In this document: piece by piece, positions 42,108 through 50,290 of the stretch
Position numbering within the stretch: the first letter of the stretch is position 1
How the letters are laid out: each line of letters begins with the position of its first letter
From: Olsenella uli
GTDB lineage: Bacteria; Actinomycetota; Coriobacteriia; Coriobacteriales; Atopobiaceae
Direction: 5' to 3'
Length of the DNA: 64,000 bases
NCBI RefSeq assembly: GCF_016899935.1
Contig: NZ_JACJJK010000006.1
Coordinates: 62,001 to 126,000 of the forward strand
Position numbers and translations under genes: made by a program
Notes under the pieces: model-generated
Told to the model about the DNA's origin: nothing
The model's database searches: none
The model's input: only the letters and a program-made list of their open reading frames with translations

Positions 42108-44048
42108 CTACAGCGCCTCCAGCTCCGCAAGCCAGAGCGTCGCGCAGGCGTCCGACGGCATGCGCAGGTCGCCGCGCGGGCTCACGGCCGCCGAGCCCAC
42201 CTTGGGCCCGTCCGGCAGGCAGCTGCGCTTGAACTGCTGCGCGAAGTAGCGGCGATAGAAGACCTTGAGCCAGGAGAGGATCGTGGTGTCGTCGTACTTC
42301 TCGCCCAGGGCGTAGCGGGCCAGGCGGTAGACCTTGGCCGGGCTGGTCCCGCGGCGCAGCACCTCGTAGAGGAAGAAGTCGTGCAGCTCGTAGGGACCCA
42401 CGAGGTCCTCGGTCCTCTGCGCGATCTGGCCGTCGCCCGTCGCGGGCAGGAGCTCCGGCGAGACCGGCGTGTCCAGCACGTCGAGAAGAACGGTCCTCTC
42501 GGCCTCGTCCCCGCAGGTGTCCGCCACGTAGCGCACGAGGTGGCGCACCAGCGTCTTGGGCACGCTCGCGTTGACCGCGTACATGGACATGTGGTCGCCG
42601 TTGTAGGTGGCCCAGCCGAGGGCCAGCTCGGAGAGGTCGCCGGTGCCGATGACCAGGCCGCCCTCCTGGTTGGCCACGTCCATGAGGATCTGCGTGCGCT
42701 CGCGGGCCTGGGAGTTCTCGTAGGTGACGTCGTGGACGGCCTCGTCGTGGCCGATGTCGGCGAAGTGCTGGCGCACGGCGGCCGCGATGCTGACCTCCCG
42801 CAGCTCTGCGCCGACGGTCCGAGCGAGCTCGCAGGCGTTGTTGTAGGTGCGGTCCGTGGTGCCAAAGCCCGGCATGGTCACGGCCACGACGCCCGCGCGG
42901 TCGAGCCCGAGCAGGTCGAAGGCGCGCACGGTCACGAGCAGGGCGAGCGTGGAGTCCAGCCCGCCGGAGAGGCCGATCACGGCGCGGCGGGAGCGCGTGT
43001 GCGCGAGGCGCTTGGCGAGACCGTGAGCCTGGATGGCAAAGACGTCCTCGCAGCGCTCCGCGCGGCGGGCGGCGTCGGACGGCACGAAGGGGTGCGGGTC
43101 CACCCAGCGCGTGAGCGGGGTCTCGCGCACGGCGACGTCCGCGCCGAGGGAGAAGGACGCCACGGCGTAGCCAGCCGCCTCGGGCGAGGGCGCGGCCTCG
43201 AAGGAGGACATGCGGGTGCGCTCCTGGGCCAGGAGGCGCACGTCGACCTCGGAGACGGCGCAGCCGCTGCCGAAGGGCGCGCCCTCCGCGAGCAGGCGGC
43301 CGTTCTCGGCCACGAGGTCGTGTCCGGAGAAGACGAGGTCCTGCGTGGACTCGCCGGCGCCGGCGCTCGCGTAGACGTAGCCGCAGACGAGGCGCGCGCT
43401 CTGGCCGCGCACCAGCTCGCGGCGGTAGTCCGCCTTGCCGACGACGGCGTTGGAGGCGCTCAGGTTGCAGATCAGCGTGGCGCCCGCCTGAGCGTGCGCG
43501 ACCGAGGGCGGGGCCGGCACCCAGAGGTCCTCGCAGATCTCCGCCGCCACCACGAGCTCGGGAAGCTCCTCGCAGGCGAAGAGCAGGTCCGTGCCGAAGG
43601 GGACGTCCGGGTTGCCGGCGAACGAGACGAGCGTGACCTCGGCGGGGCCGGGGACGAAGTGGCGGCCCTCGTAGAACTCGTTGTAGGTGGGGATGTGCGT
43701 CTTGGGCACCAGGCCCAGGACCTCCCCGCGCGAGACGGCCGCCGCGCAGTTGTAGAGCTTGCCGCCCGCACGCATGGGCACGCCCACGAGCAGGAGCGCG
43801 TCGAGGTCGGCGGTTCGCGCGGCAAAGTCCGCGAGGCCGCGCTCAGCGGCGCGCAACAGCGCCTCCTGCCAGAAGAGGTCCTCGCAGGTGTAGCCCGTGA
43901 TCGCGAGCTCCGGCAGCACGATGACGACGGCGCCGTCATTCTCGGCGGCCCGGCGCGCCGCGGCCATGCAGGCGTCCACGTTGAAGGAGACGTCCGCCAC
44001 GCGAACCTCCGGCGTCACCGCCGCGACCTTGACGAACCCATCCCTCAT
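42108..44048 (-). CDS. nadE: Glutamine-dependent NAD synthetase
   Basis: The 646-residue protein has an N-terminal nitrilase-like amidase with the catalytic triad Glu47 (LPELAITGY), Lys116 (PKTHIP) and Cys172 (EICEDLWVP). The C-terminal synthetase domain has the P-loop [13 protein letters not shown] and [22 protein letters not shown] (split for length). It makes NAD from deamido-NAD using glutamine ammonia. I chose the ATG at 44048 behind AAGGGG; 20 more codons upstream are open but not conserved. A decamer copy (42482-42491) encodes Val-Leu-Leu-Asp. Confidence 0.96.
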   Translation of the reverse strand: MRDGFVKVAAVTPEVRVADVSFNVDACMAAARRAAENDGAVVIVLPELAITGYTCEDLFWQEALLRAAERGLADFAARTADLDALLLVGVPMRAGGKLYNCAAAVSRGEVLGLVPKTHIPTYNEFYEGRHFVPGPAEVTLVSFAGNPDVPFGTDLLFACEELPELVVAAEICEDLWVPAPPSVAHAQAGATLICNLSASNAVVGKADYRRELVRGQSARLVCGYVYASAGAGESTQDLVFSGHDLVAENGRLLAEGAPFGSGCAVSEVDVRLLAQERTRMSSFEAAPSPEAAGYAVASFSLGADVAVRETPLTRWVDPHPFVPSDAARRAERCEDVFAIQAHGLAKRLAHTRSRRAVIGLSGGLDSTLALLVTVRAFDLLGLDRAGVVAVTMPGFGTTDRTYNNACELARTVGAELREVSIAAAVRQHFADIGHDEAVHDVTYENSQARERTQILMDVANQEGGLVIGTGDLSELALGWATYNGDHMSMYAVNASVPKTLVRHLVRYVADTCGDEAERTVLLDVLDTPVSPELLPATGDGQIAQRTEDLVGPYELHDFFLYEVLRRGTSPAKVYRLARYALGEKYDDTTILSWLKVFYRRYFAQQFKRSCLPDGPKVGSAAVSPRGDLRMPSDACATLWLAELEAL

Positions 44049-44202
44049 CTGCGTCCCCTTCTCGCGCGACGCGCCTGCGGGCGCGCCGCCCTTCTCGCCG
44101 ACCGCCAAAATCGTACCATGCGCGCCGTCCGACCACGCGTTGACGCGAGCGCGACAAACTTGAAAGTCGCATACTTAGGCCATCCGAACGAGAGGAGTCT
44201 TC

Positions 44203-44883
44203 ATGTTCTGTCCCAAGTGCGGCAACCAGCAGCCCGACGGCACGCGGTTCTGCGGGGTGTGCGGCGCTCCCCTGGGCGCCCCGACCACCGGAGCGCCCGC
44301 CGGCGGCGCCCCGACCCCGGGTCCCTTCGTGCCTCCCCAGCAGCCCTTCTCGCCTGCGGGCGCGCGGGGCGCGTCGGGCGTGAACGTCTACGGCCTCATC
44401 GCCGCCGTCGTCGCGGTCCTGGCGGTCGTCTTCCTCAACCAGCCGTGGCTCACGGTGTCGGGCTTTGGCGCGTCGATGGAGCTGACCGTCGGCCAGATGA
44501 ACGACTACGTCGGCCGCCTGGCGGGCCTGGCGTCGTCGTTCGGCGGCAGCAGCAGCTCCGAGGTCGGCATGGTCACGTTCTTCCTGGGCCTGCTCAACGT
44601 GCTCGTCATCGTGTCGATGATCGTCTGCGTGCTCTCCGCCGTCGTCCGCGTGGCCGCGCTCGTCCCCTCCCCTGATGTCCAGGGCCTCGTGGCGAAGGTT
44701 CCCGCCGCCCTCCACACGGCAGCCGGCTCCCTCGTCTGTCTCGACGTCCTCCTCTGGCTGGTGGGCCTGATGATCGCCGCTGAGGGCCTCGAGGCGTTCG
44801 AGGTCGTGGGCGCTGGCACCTACCTCTCCCTCATCGCCGGCGTCGCGCTCATCGTGCTGAACAACCTCGCCGCCAAGAAGTAG
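44203..44883 (+). CDS. Zinc-ribbon integral membrane protein
   Basis: The 226-residue protein starts with a two-CxxC zinc ribbon (MFCPKCGNQQPDGTRFCGVC), then a Pro/Gly/Ala-rich linker to about residue 58 and four membrane segments. This is a common layout for small membrane proteins of unknown role in gram-positive and actinobacterial genomes. The start follows GAGAGGAGTCTTC. A strong terminator follows. It does not form an operon with its neighbours. Confidence 0.75.
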   Translation: MFCPKCGNQQPDGTRFCGVCGAPLGAPTTGAPAGGAPTPGPFVPPQQPFSPAGARGASGVNVYGLIAAVVAVLAVVFLNQPWLTVSGFGASMELTVGQMNDYVGRLAGLASSFGGSSSSEVGMVTFFLGLLNVLVIVSMIVCVLSAVVRVAALVPSPDVQGLVAKVPAALHTAAGSLVCLDVLLWLVGLMIAAEGLEAFEVVGAGTYLSLIAGVALIVLNNLAAKK

Positions 44884-44907
44884 CTTCCTGCAAGTCCGGA
44901 CGCAAAA

Positions 44908-44954
44908 GGGGCGCCGCCGCGCGAAGCAACTGCTCCTTCGCGCGGCGGCGCCCC
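44908..44954. terminator. Bidirectional intrinsic terminator
   Basis: GGGGCGCCGCCGCGCGAAG and CTTCGCGCGGCGGCGCCCC form a perfect 19-bp stem around CAACTGCTC with shorter inner pairing. AAAA precedes it (a U-tract on the minus strand). It serves the zinc-ribbon gene and the ABC operon on the opposite strand. Confidence 0.88.
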
Positions 44955-44982
44955 TGTCTCTCGGCGCGTCTTCGACCGGTCG

Positions 44983-45759
44983 CTACCCCTCGAGGTAGCG
45001 GGCGAGGAACTCGCGGGTGCGCGGGTGCTCGGGCGCCGTGAAGATTTTCGACGGCGCACCCTTCTCGGCGATGACGCCCTTGTCCATGAAGACGACCTCG
45101 TCGGAGACGTTCTTGGCGAAGGCCATCTCGTGCGTGACCACGACCATCGTCATGCCCTCGGCCGCCAGTCGGCGCATGACCTCCAGCACCTCGCCCACGA
45201 TCTCCGGGTCGAGCGCCGAGGTGGGCTCGTCGAAGAGCATGAGGTCAGGCTGCATGCAGAGGGCGCGCGCGATGGCCACGCGCTGCTTCTGGCCACCGGA
45301 GAGGTTGTTCACGTCCGCGCGCGCGAACTGCGCGAGGCCCACGGACTCCAGGTGGCGCAGAGCGACCTCCTCGGCCTCGGCCTTGCCCATTTTCTTGAGC
45401 GTCACGGGCGCGAGCGTGCAGTTGTCGAGCACGTTCATGTTGTTGAACAGGTTGAAGCCCTGGAACACCATGCCGATCTTCTCGCGCAGGCGGTTCACGT
45501 CCACGTGTTCGGCCGCGAGGTCGGCGCCGTGGAACCACACGTGGCCGGCGTCGGGCGTCTCGAGCAGGTTGATGCAGCGCAGAAGCGTGGACTTGCCGGA
45601 GCCCGAGGCGCCGATGATCGTGACCACCTGACCGGGCATGACGTCGAGGTTGATGTCGCGCAGGACCTCCAGGCTGCCGAAGGACTTGCGCAGGCCCTCG
45701 ATGCGGACCATGGGCTCGGCGGCCGTTGTGGCGGCGCCTGCCGTTGCGGTGTGAGACAT
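44983..45759 (-). CDS. Polar amino-acid ABC transporter ATPase (GlnQ/HisP type)
   Basis: The 258-residue protein has Walker [11 protein letters not shown]-loop VFQGFNLF, signature [16 protein letters not shown], Walker [15 protein letters not shown] and switch His in VVTHEM. The family energises uptake of polar amino acids and cystine. Its gene follows the permease gene with one base between them, and a substrate-binding protein gene lies upstream. The divergent cyuA makes cysteine/cystine a likely substrate, although sequence alone does not show this. Confidence 0.92.
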   Translation of the reverse strand: MSHTATAGAATTAAEPMVRIEGLRKSFGSLEVLRDINLDVMPGQVVTIIGASGSGKSTLLRCINLLETPDAGHVWFHGADLAAEHVDVNRLREKIGMVFQGFNLFNNMNVLDNCTLAPVTLKKMGKAEAEEVALRHLESVGLAQFARADVNNLSGGQKQRVAIARALCMQPDLMLFDEPTSALDPEIVGEVLEVMRRLAAEGMTMVVVTHEMAFAKNVSDEVVFMDKGVIAEKGAPSKIFTAPEHPRTREFLARYLEG

Positions 45760-45760
45760 G

Positions 45761-47008
45761 CTAGTGCTCCGTCCTGTCGTTCTCGGCCTTGATGAGCTGC
45801 GCCTTCACGGGCTGGTCCGACGTGCTGCCGACGGCCTCCATCTTCACGTCAAAGCGGCGCGCAAAACGCCCGAGCAGCCACGACGCCACCATCGTGAGGA
45901 TGAGATAGGCCACCGTGGAGATGAGGGCCGTCTGGAACTGCTGGTAGTAGATGCCGGCCACGGTGGTGGTGGCGAACATGAGGTCAAACGTGCCGATCAC
46001 GGAGAGCACCGACGAGTCCTTGATGTTGATGACGAGCTCGTTGGAGAGGCCGGGGATCGAGTACTTGATGCCCTGCGGGAAGACGACCTTGGCCATGGCC
46101 TGCCACTGCGAGAGGCCGAGCGAGCGCGCCGCCTCCGCCTGACCCTTGTCCACCGACTCGATGCCGCCGCGCAGGACCTCCATCATGTAGGCGGTGGAGT
46201 TGAGCGTGATGGTCACCAGGCCGGCGAGAAACGTCGTCCAGATGCCGTTGATCTGCGTGGTGGTGAGCGCCGTCATGCGCAGGATGCCAAAGACGCCGTA
46301 GTAGATGATCATGGCCTGGACCATCATCGGCGTGCCGCGCACCACGGTGGAGTAGACCTTGGCAAAGCCCGAGCCCACGACCTTCCAGAAGCGCACGAAG
46401 TCGTTGTCCGGCCGGTCGACGGTCTGGATGCGCGCAAAGACCAGCAGCAGCGCCAGGAAAAACGCGATCACGGTACCAAAGACGGCCAGCTCGACGGTGG
46501 TGACAAGACCGGTGAAGAACGTGTCGCGCCCCTGGTAGAGGATGTAGCACATGCTCTCCAGCATGGGCTCCGGGCGCTTGGGGTTGGCCATGCTGGCGGC
46601 CGCCACGGCCACGTTCCAGGCGGAGGCCACGCCCATGACCACGCGGTCCACAAAGAGCACGAGCACCATCGCCCAGACCACGTAGGACGCGCAGCGCAGC
46701 ACGCGCCGCACGGCGGGCTTGGCAAACGGCGAGACGGACGCGTAGTCGCGCCACTTGACGAGCTTCACCACGAGCGCGACGGCGCTCACCACGAGCCATG
46801 CCACGAGCAGGTAGTACATCACCAGCTCGACCGTGAACGCCTGGGCCAGAAAGCTCATCGCGGGGCGCGGCGAGCTCGAGAGCAGCATGCCCACGAAGGC
46901 CGCCGCGCTCGTTCCGAGAAGAACGTAGCGATGGTCGTCAAGGAAGAACGAGGCCACGCGACCGCGCGGTCTTCTCGTCGTCGGCTCTCCTGAGGGGGCA
47001 GAGCTCAT
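45761..47008 (-). CDS. Polar amino-acid ABC transporter permease, with extended N-terminus
   Basis: The 415-residue protein is much longer than the usual ~220-residue HisM/GlnP permease. The C-terminal half has the HisMQ domain with [15 protein letters not shown] and the EAA loop [20 protein letters not shown]. The N-terminal ~190 residues add three or four membrane segments. The start at 47008 follows GAAGGAGAGAGAAC. A decamer copy (46915-46924) is read as Val-Leu-Leu-Gly. Confidence 0.9.
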   Translation of the reverse strand: MSSAPSGEPTTRRPRGRVASFFLDDHRYVLLGTSAAAFVGMLLSSSPRPAMSFLAQAFTVELVMYYLLVAWLVVSAVALVVKLVKWRDYASVSPFAKPAVRRVLRCASYVVWAMVLVLFVDRVVMGVASAWNVAVAAASMANPKRPEPMLESMCYILYQGRDTFFTGLVTTVELAVFGTVIAFFLALLLVFARIQTVDRPDNDFVRFWKVVGSGFAKVYSTVVRGTPMMVQAMIIYYGVFGILRMTALTTTQINGIWTTFLAGLVTITLNSTAYMMEVLRGGIESVDKGQAEAARSLGLSQWQAMAKVVFPQGIKYSIPGLSNELVINIKDSSVLSVIGTFDLMFATTTVAGIYYQQFQTALISTVAYLILTMVASWLLGRFARRFDVKMEAVGSTSDQPVKAQLIKAENDRTEH

Positions 47009-47095
47009 GTTCTCTCTCCTTCTCGTTTCATGCGTGCGGGCGCACGCCGTCACCTGCGGCGTGCGCCCCTCATCTTACGTGATTGTGTGCCGTCG

Positions 47096-48019
47096 CTACG
47101 CGGGCTGACGGTCCATGCAGTCGTTCCACATCTGCTGGCGCTCGTCCTCGGGGATGCCGCCGATGATCTCGTTGATCTTCTCAAGCGCCGCGTCCTGGCC
47201 CTTGGCGATGGCCGCGTTGTCGGGCATGACCGAGCCCTCGAACTTGTCGGTCATCTCGAGCTCCACGAAGTCGGGGTAGGTCTCCAGCAGCTTGGGCACG
47301 GAGAGCATCGAGTAGGTGATGACGTCGCTCGTGCCGGAGGCGAGGCTCTCCACGACCACGGGCACGGTCTCGCCCGGGGTCATGTGGTTGATGTCGGGGA
47401 TCTGGTCGATCACGGTGTCGTACATCGTGGCGGCCTGGCCCATGATCGAGGCGCCCGCGAGGTCGGCGAAAGTGGTGGCGCCGGCGTAGGCGGAATCCTT
47501 GGTGGTAATCATCACGATGTCGTCGTCGATGTAGGAGTCGGAGAAGTCCGCGGACTGCGCGCGGTCGGGGTCGACGGACATGCCGGCGCAGACGATGTCG
47601 ATCTGACCGGTGTTGAGCGCGTCGATCAGGCCGGCAAAGTCGAGCTTCACGGCCACGGGTTCCATGCCCAGGCCCTCGGCGATCATCTTGGCCACCTGGA
47701 CGTCGTAGCCGTCGGCAAAGGCACCGGAGACGTTCTCGATGGGGATGGTGTACTCGGACTCCTCGGAGACCTGCCAGTTGTACGGGGCGTAGGCCGCCTC
47801 CATGCCAACGCGCAGGGTCGCGCCGTCGCCGAGCGTGGCCTCGCCGGCGTCGGCGGCCGCGTCGTCGATCGCGGCGTCATCGGTGGTGGCATCCTGCGCG
47901 GCGGGGCCGCAGCCGGAAAGGACCATCACGCCTCCCATGCCCGCCACGAGGCTCGAGAGCTTGAGGAAGTCGCGGCGAGAGACTCTGTCAGATACGTACA
48001 CGTGCGGGGTGGCCTTCAT
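47096..48019 (-). CDS. Amino-acid ABC transporter substrate-binding lipoprotein, Tat-type signal
   Basis: The 307-residue protein has a twin-arginine motif SRRDFLKLSS (Arg15-Arg16) and a lipobox LSGC with Cys37, so it is probably exported folded by Tat and lipidated. The mature protein is an SBP_bac_3 domain: LRVGMEAAYAPYNW, ADGYDVQVAKMIAEGLGM, DIVCAGMSVDPDRAQ and FSDSYIDDD. It feeds the permease and ATPase. The start follows AAGGAACCACC. The ligand is not certain. Confidence 0.92.
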   Translation of the reverse strand: MKATPHVYVSDRVSRRDFLKLSSLVAGMGGVMVLSGCGPAAQDATTDDAAIDDAAADAGEATLGDGATLRVGMEAAYAPYNWQVSEESEYTIPIENVSGAFADGYDVQVAKMIAEGLGMEPVAVKLDFAGLIDALNTGQIDIVCAGMSVDPDRAQSADFSDSYIDDDIVMITTKDSAYAGATTFADLAGASIMGQAATMYDTVIDQIPDINHMTPGETVPVVVESLASGTSDVITYSMLSVPKLLETYPDFVELEMTDKFEGSVMPDNAAIAKGQDAALEKINEIIGGIPEDERQQMWNDCMDRQPA

Positions 48020-48227
48020 GGTGGTTCCTTTCCCTTGTGTGGTAATCCCCTTCCGCGCGACGCAACCGGAGGGGACCCATTCCCCTCCCCCTTGCAAGCG
48101 GGCCGCGGCACACGGCCCGATGCGAGAAAGTTACGCGCACGTCAGCAGAATAGCGTGGGGCGAGAAGGACCGCGAGCTGATAGACTGCTGAGAAACACCG
48201 CCGTAACGGGTCGCCCAGGAGGCCTTC
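48020..48227. promoter_or_regulatory. Divergent promoter region between the ABC operon and cyuA
   Basis: The region has two short hairpins, GGAGGGGA-CCCA-TTCCCCTCC (48070-48091 approx.) and GGGCCG-CGGCACA-CGGCCC (48099-48118 approx.). A possible -10 for cyuA is GATAGACT near 48179. One variant of the decamer, GGCGAGAAGGAC, lies at about 48160. No known riboswitch or T-box was recognised, so a protein regulator is the likelier control. Confidence 0.35.
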
Positions 48228-49514
48228 ATGGACCAGGAAACCTACGACGCCTACGTCGCCATTCTCGAGGAGGAGCTCGTCTGCGCGATGGGCTGCACCG
48301 AGCCCATCGCCGTGGCCTACTGCGCCGCGCTCGCACGCCAGACGCTCGGAGCGCTGCCCGAGCGCGTGGAGGTGGCCGCGAGCGCCAACATCATCAAGAA
48401 CGTGAAGAGCGTCGTCGTGCCCAACACGGGCGGCGCACGCGGCATCGAGGCGGCTGCCGCGGCGGGCGCGGTCGCCGGAGACGCGGACGCCCAGCTCGAG
48501 GTCCTGGCCGGCGTCACGCCCGAGCAGATCGAGGAGATGCATGCGTTTCTCGCCGAGCACGAGGTCGCCGTGGCGCCGAGCGAGCGGCCGTGGATCTTCG
48601 ACATCCAGGTGCGCGTCTCGGCCGGCGGCCACACGGCGCTCTGCGAGATCGCCGGCTCGCACACCAACGTCATCCGCGTGGAGCGCGACGGCGAGGTCCT
48701 TCTCAGCGAGCCCTTCGAGGAGACCGCAGGCGAGAAGGACGCCGGCACGGACCGCAGCTACCTCTCCATCGAGAGGATCGTCGAGTTTGCCGGCGCGGTG
48801 GACCTGGAGGACGTGAAGCAGGTCCTGGGCCGGCAGATCGCCTGCAACATGGCCATCGCGCGCGAGGGGCTCGAGGGCGAGTGGGGCGCCAACATCGGCA
48901 GCGTTCTGCTCTCCGCGTACGGCGACGGCGTGGCCAACCGCGCCAAGGCCTGGGCGGCCGCCGGCTCCGACGCGCGCATGGGCGGCTGCGAGCTGCCGGT
49001 GGTCATCAACTCCGGCAGCGGCAACCAGGGCCTCACGGCGAGCGTCCCCGTGATCGTCTACGCGCAGGAGCTGGGCGTCTCCCACGAGGAGCTGCTGCGC
49101 GCGCTCGTGGTGTCAAACCTCGTGACCATCCACCTCAAGACCGGCATCGGCCGGCTCTCCGCCTACTGCGGCGCCACGAGCGCGGGCGCGGGCGCGGCGG
49201 CCGGCATCACCTACCTCCACGGCGGGCGCGCGGACGAGGTGGCGCACACCGTGGTGAACGCGATCGCCATCGACTCCGGCATGGTCTGCGACGGCGCCAA
49301 GGCGAGCTGCGCGGCCAAGATCGCGAGCGCGGTGGAGGCGGGGCTTCTGGGCATGCAGATGCAGCAACAGGGCAAGCAGTTCTACGGCGGCGACGGCATC
49401 GTGGTCAAGGGCGTGGAGAACACGATCCGCAACGTAGGCGTGCTCGCGGCGCAGGGCATGCGCGAGACGGACCGGACGATCATCTCCCTCATGTGCGGGT
49501 CCGGCGCGTGCTAG
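48228..49514 (+). CDS. cyuA: L-cysteine desulfidase / L-serine dehydratase-like Fe-S enzyme (UPF0597)
   Basis: The 428-residue protein matches the CyuA/YhaM family. Conserved cysteines lie in CAMGCTEPIAVAYC, KASCAAKI and the final MCGSGAC, probably holding an oxygen-sensitive Fe-S cluster. Other family blocks are NIIKNVKSVVVPNTGG and INSGSGNQGLTASVPVI. It degrades cysteine to pyruvate, ammonia and sulfide. In enterobacteria it pairs with a cysteine importer; here the divergent ABC transporter would play that part. The start follows CAGGAGGCCTTC. Confidence 0.9.
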   Translation: MDQETYDAYVAILEEELVCAMGCTEPIAVAYCAALARQTLGALPERVEVAASANIIKNVKSVVVPNTGGARGIEAAAAAGAVAGDADAQLEVLAGVTPEQIEEMHAFLAEHEVAVAPSERPWIFDIQVRVSAGGHTALCEIAGSHTNVIRVERDGEVLLSEPFEETAGEKDAGTDRSYLSIERIVEFAGAVDLEDVKQVLGRQIACNMAIAREGLEGEWGANIGSVLLSAYGDGVANRAKAWAAAGSDARMGGCELPVVINSGSGNQGLTASVPVIVYAQELGVSHEELLRALVVSNLVTIHLKTGIGRLSAYCGATSAGAGAAAGITYLHGGRADEVAHTVVNAIAIDSGMVCDGAKASCAAKIASAVEAGLLGMQMQQQGKQFYGGDGIVVKGVENTIRNVGVLAAQGMRETDRTIISLMCGSGAC

Positions 49515-49677
49515 GTCGCCATGGGGCGGCCGGGCGACAAGGTCCGGCGCTCGGACAGCTTGCCGCAAAACGCGCGGCAAGAACTCGCGGAGGGCCTTGT
49601 CGGCAAACCGCCGGTGGCGTTAGGCACCTTGGGCGAGAATCCTAGCCTGCACGTACGTCTGAGGTCGGCGCGACTAC

Positions 49678-49795
49678 GAATCCCGAGTTACGCACGGCGA
49701 GAAGGGTGCGCAAGTCGGGATTTATGGTCTTTTGGACATGTTTCCCGAGCTACGCGCGCGAGGACATCAACCCGGGCGCGCGTAGCTCGGGATTC
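49678..49795. repeat. E10: four-arm element related to E8
   Basis: Four alternating arm copies: GAATCCCGAGTTACGCAC (+), GTGCGCAAGTCGGGATT (-), TTTCCCGAGCTACGCGCGC (+) and GCGCGCGTAGCTCGGGATTC (-). The centre, ATGGTCTTTTGGACATG, matches E8. The right part lies inside the ogt frame and encodes its last ~15 residues and stop. Confidence 0.82.
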
Positions 49796-50289
49796 TTGGC
49801 GGACGGCGACGGGAGGATGCCCTCAAGCTCGAGAAGGGCCCGCTTGCGGCTGAGGCCGCCGGCGTAGCCGGTGAGGGAGCCGTTCGCGCCGAGCACGCGG
49901 TGGCAGGGAACGATCACGCTGATGGGGTTCTTGCCCACCGCAGCACCCACGGCGCGCGGCGACGAACCCAGCGCAGCTGCAAGCTCGCCGTACGTACGCG
50001 TCTCCCCGTACGGGATGGCGAGAAGCGCATTCCACACGCGACGTTGGAAGGCGGTGCCGTGCGGGGCCAGCGGCATGTCCGCAACATCGGGACGCCCGCC
50101 CGCGAAGTACGCGTCCAGCCAGCGGCGCGCGGCCGCCAGCGCGGGCGCCTCGGCCTCCACGTTCTTCTCGGCATCCTCCAGCCCACGCGCAAAGGAGCGC
50201 TGGCCATAGAACCATGCGCCCGTCAGGCTGGTATCATCGGCCGCGAGCAGCATCCGCCCAAGAGGGGACTCGTAGTCGCAGACGAACAT
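49750..50289 (-). CDS. ogt: Methylated-DNA-protein-cysteine methyltransferase
   Basis: The 179-residue protein has the full alkyltransferase domain: FQRRVWNALLAIPYGETRTY, RAVGAAVGKNPISVIVPCHR with the acceptor Cys, and GSLTGYAGGLSRKRALLELE. It repairs O6-methylguanine. The natural end is about ELEGILPSP. The last residues, AKNPELRAPGLMSSRA, are encoded by element E10, which also supplies the TAG stop. The ATG follows the tsaBD stop by one base (TGAGATG), so the two are coupled. Confidence 0.93.
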   Translation of the reverse strand: MFVCDYESPLGRMLLAADDTSLTGAWFYGQRSFARGLEDAEKNVEAEAPALAAARRWLDAYFAGGRPDVADMPLAPHGTAFQRRVWNALLAIPYGETRTYGELAAALGSSPRAVGAAVGKNPISVIVPCHRVLGANGSLTGYAGGLSRKRALLELEGILPSPSAKNPELRAPGLMSSRA

Positions 50290-50290
50290 C

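Noticed and set aside
48020-48227. Riboswitch or T-box upstream of cyuA
   Set aside because: Two short hairpins are present, but no T-box sequence (TGGNACCGCG-like) or known aptamer blocks.
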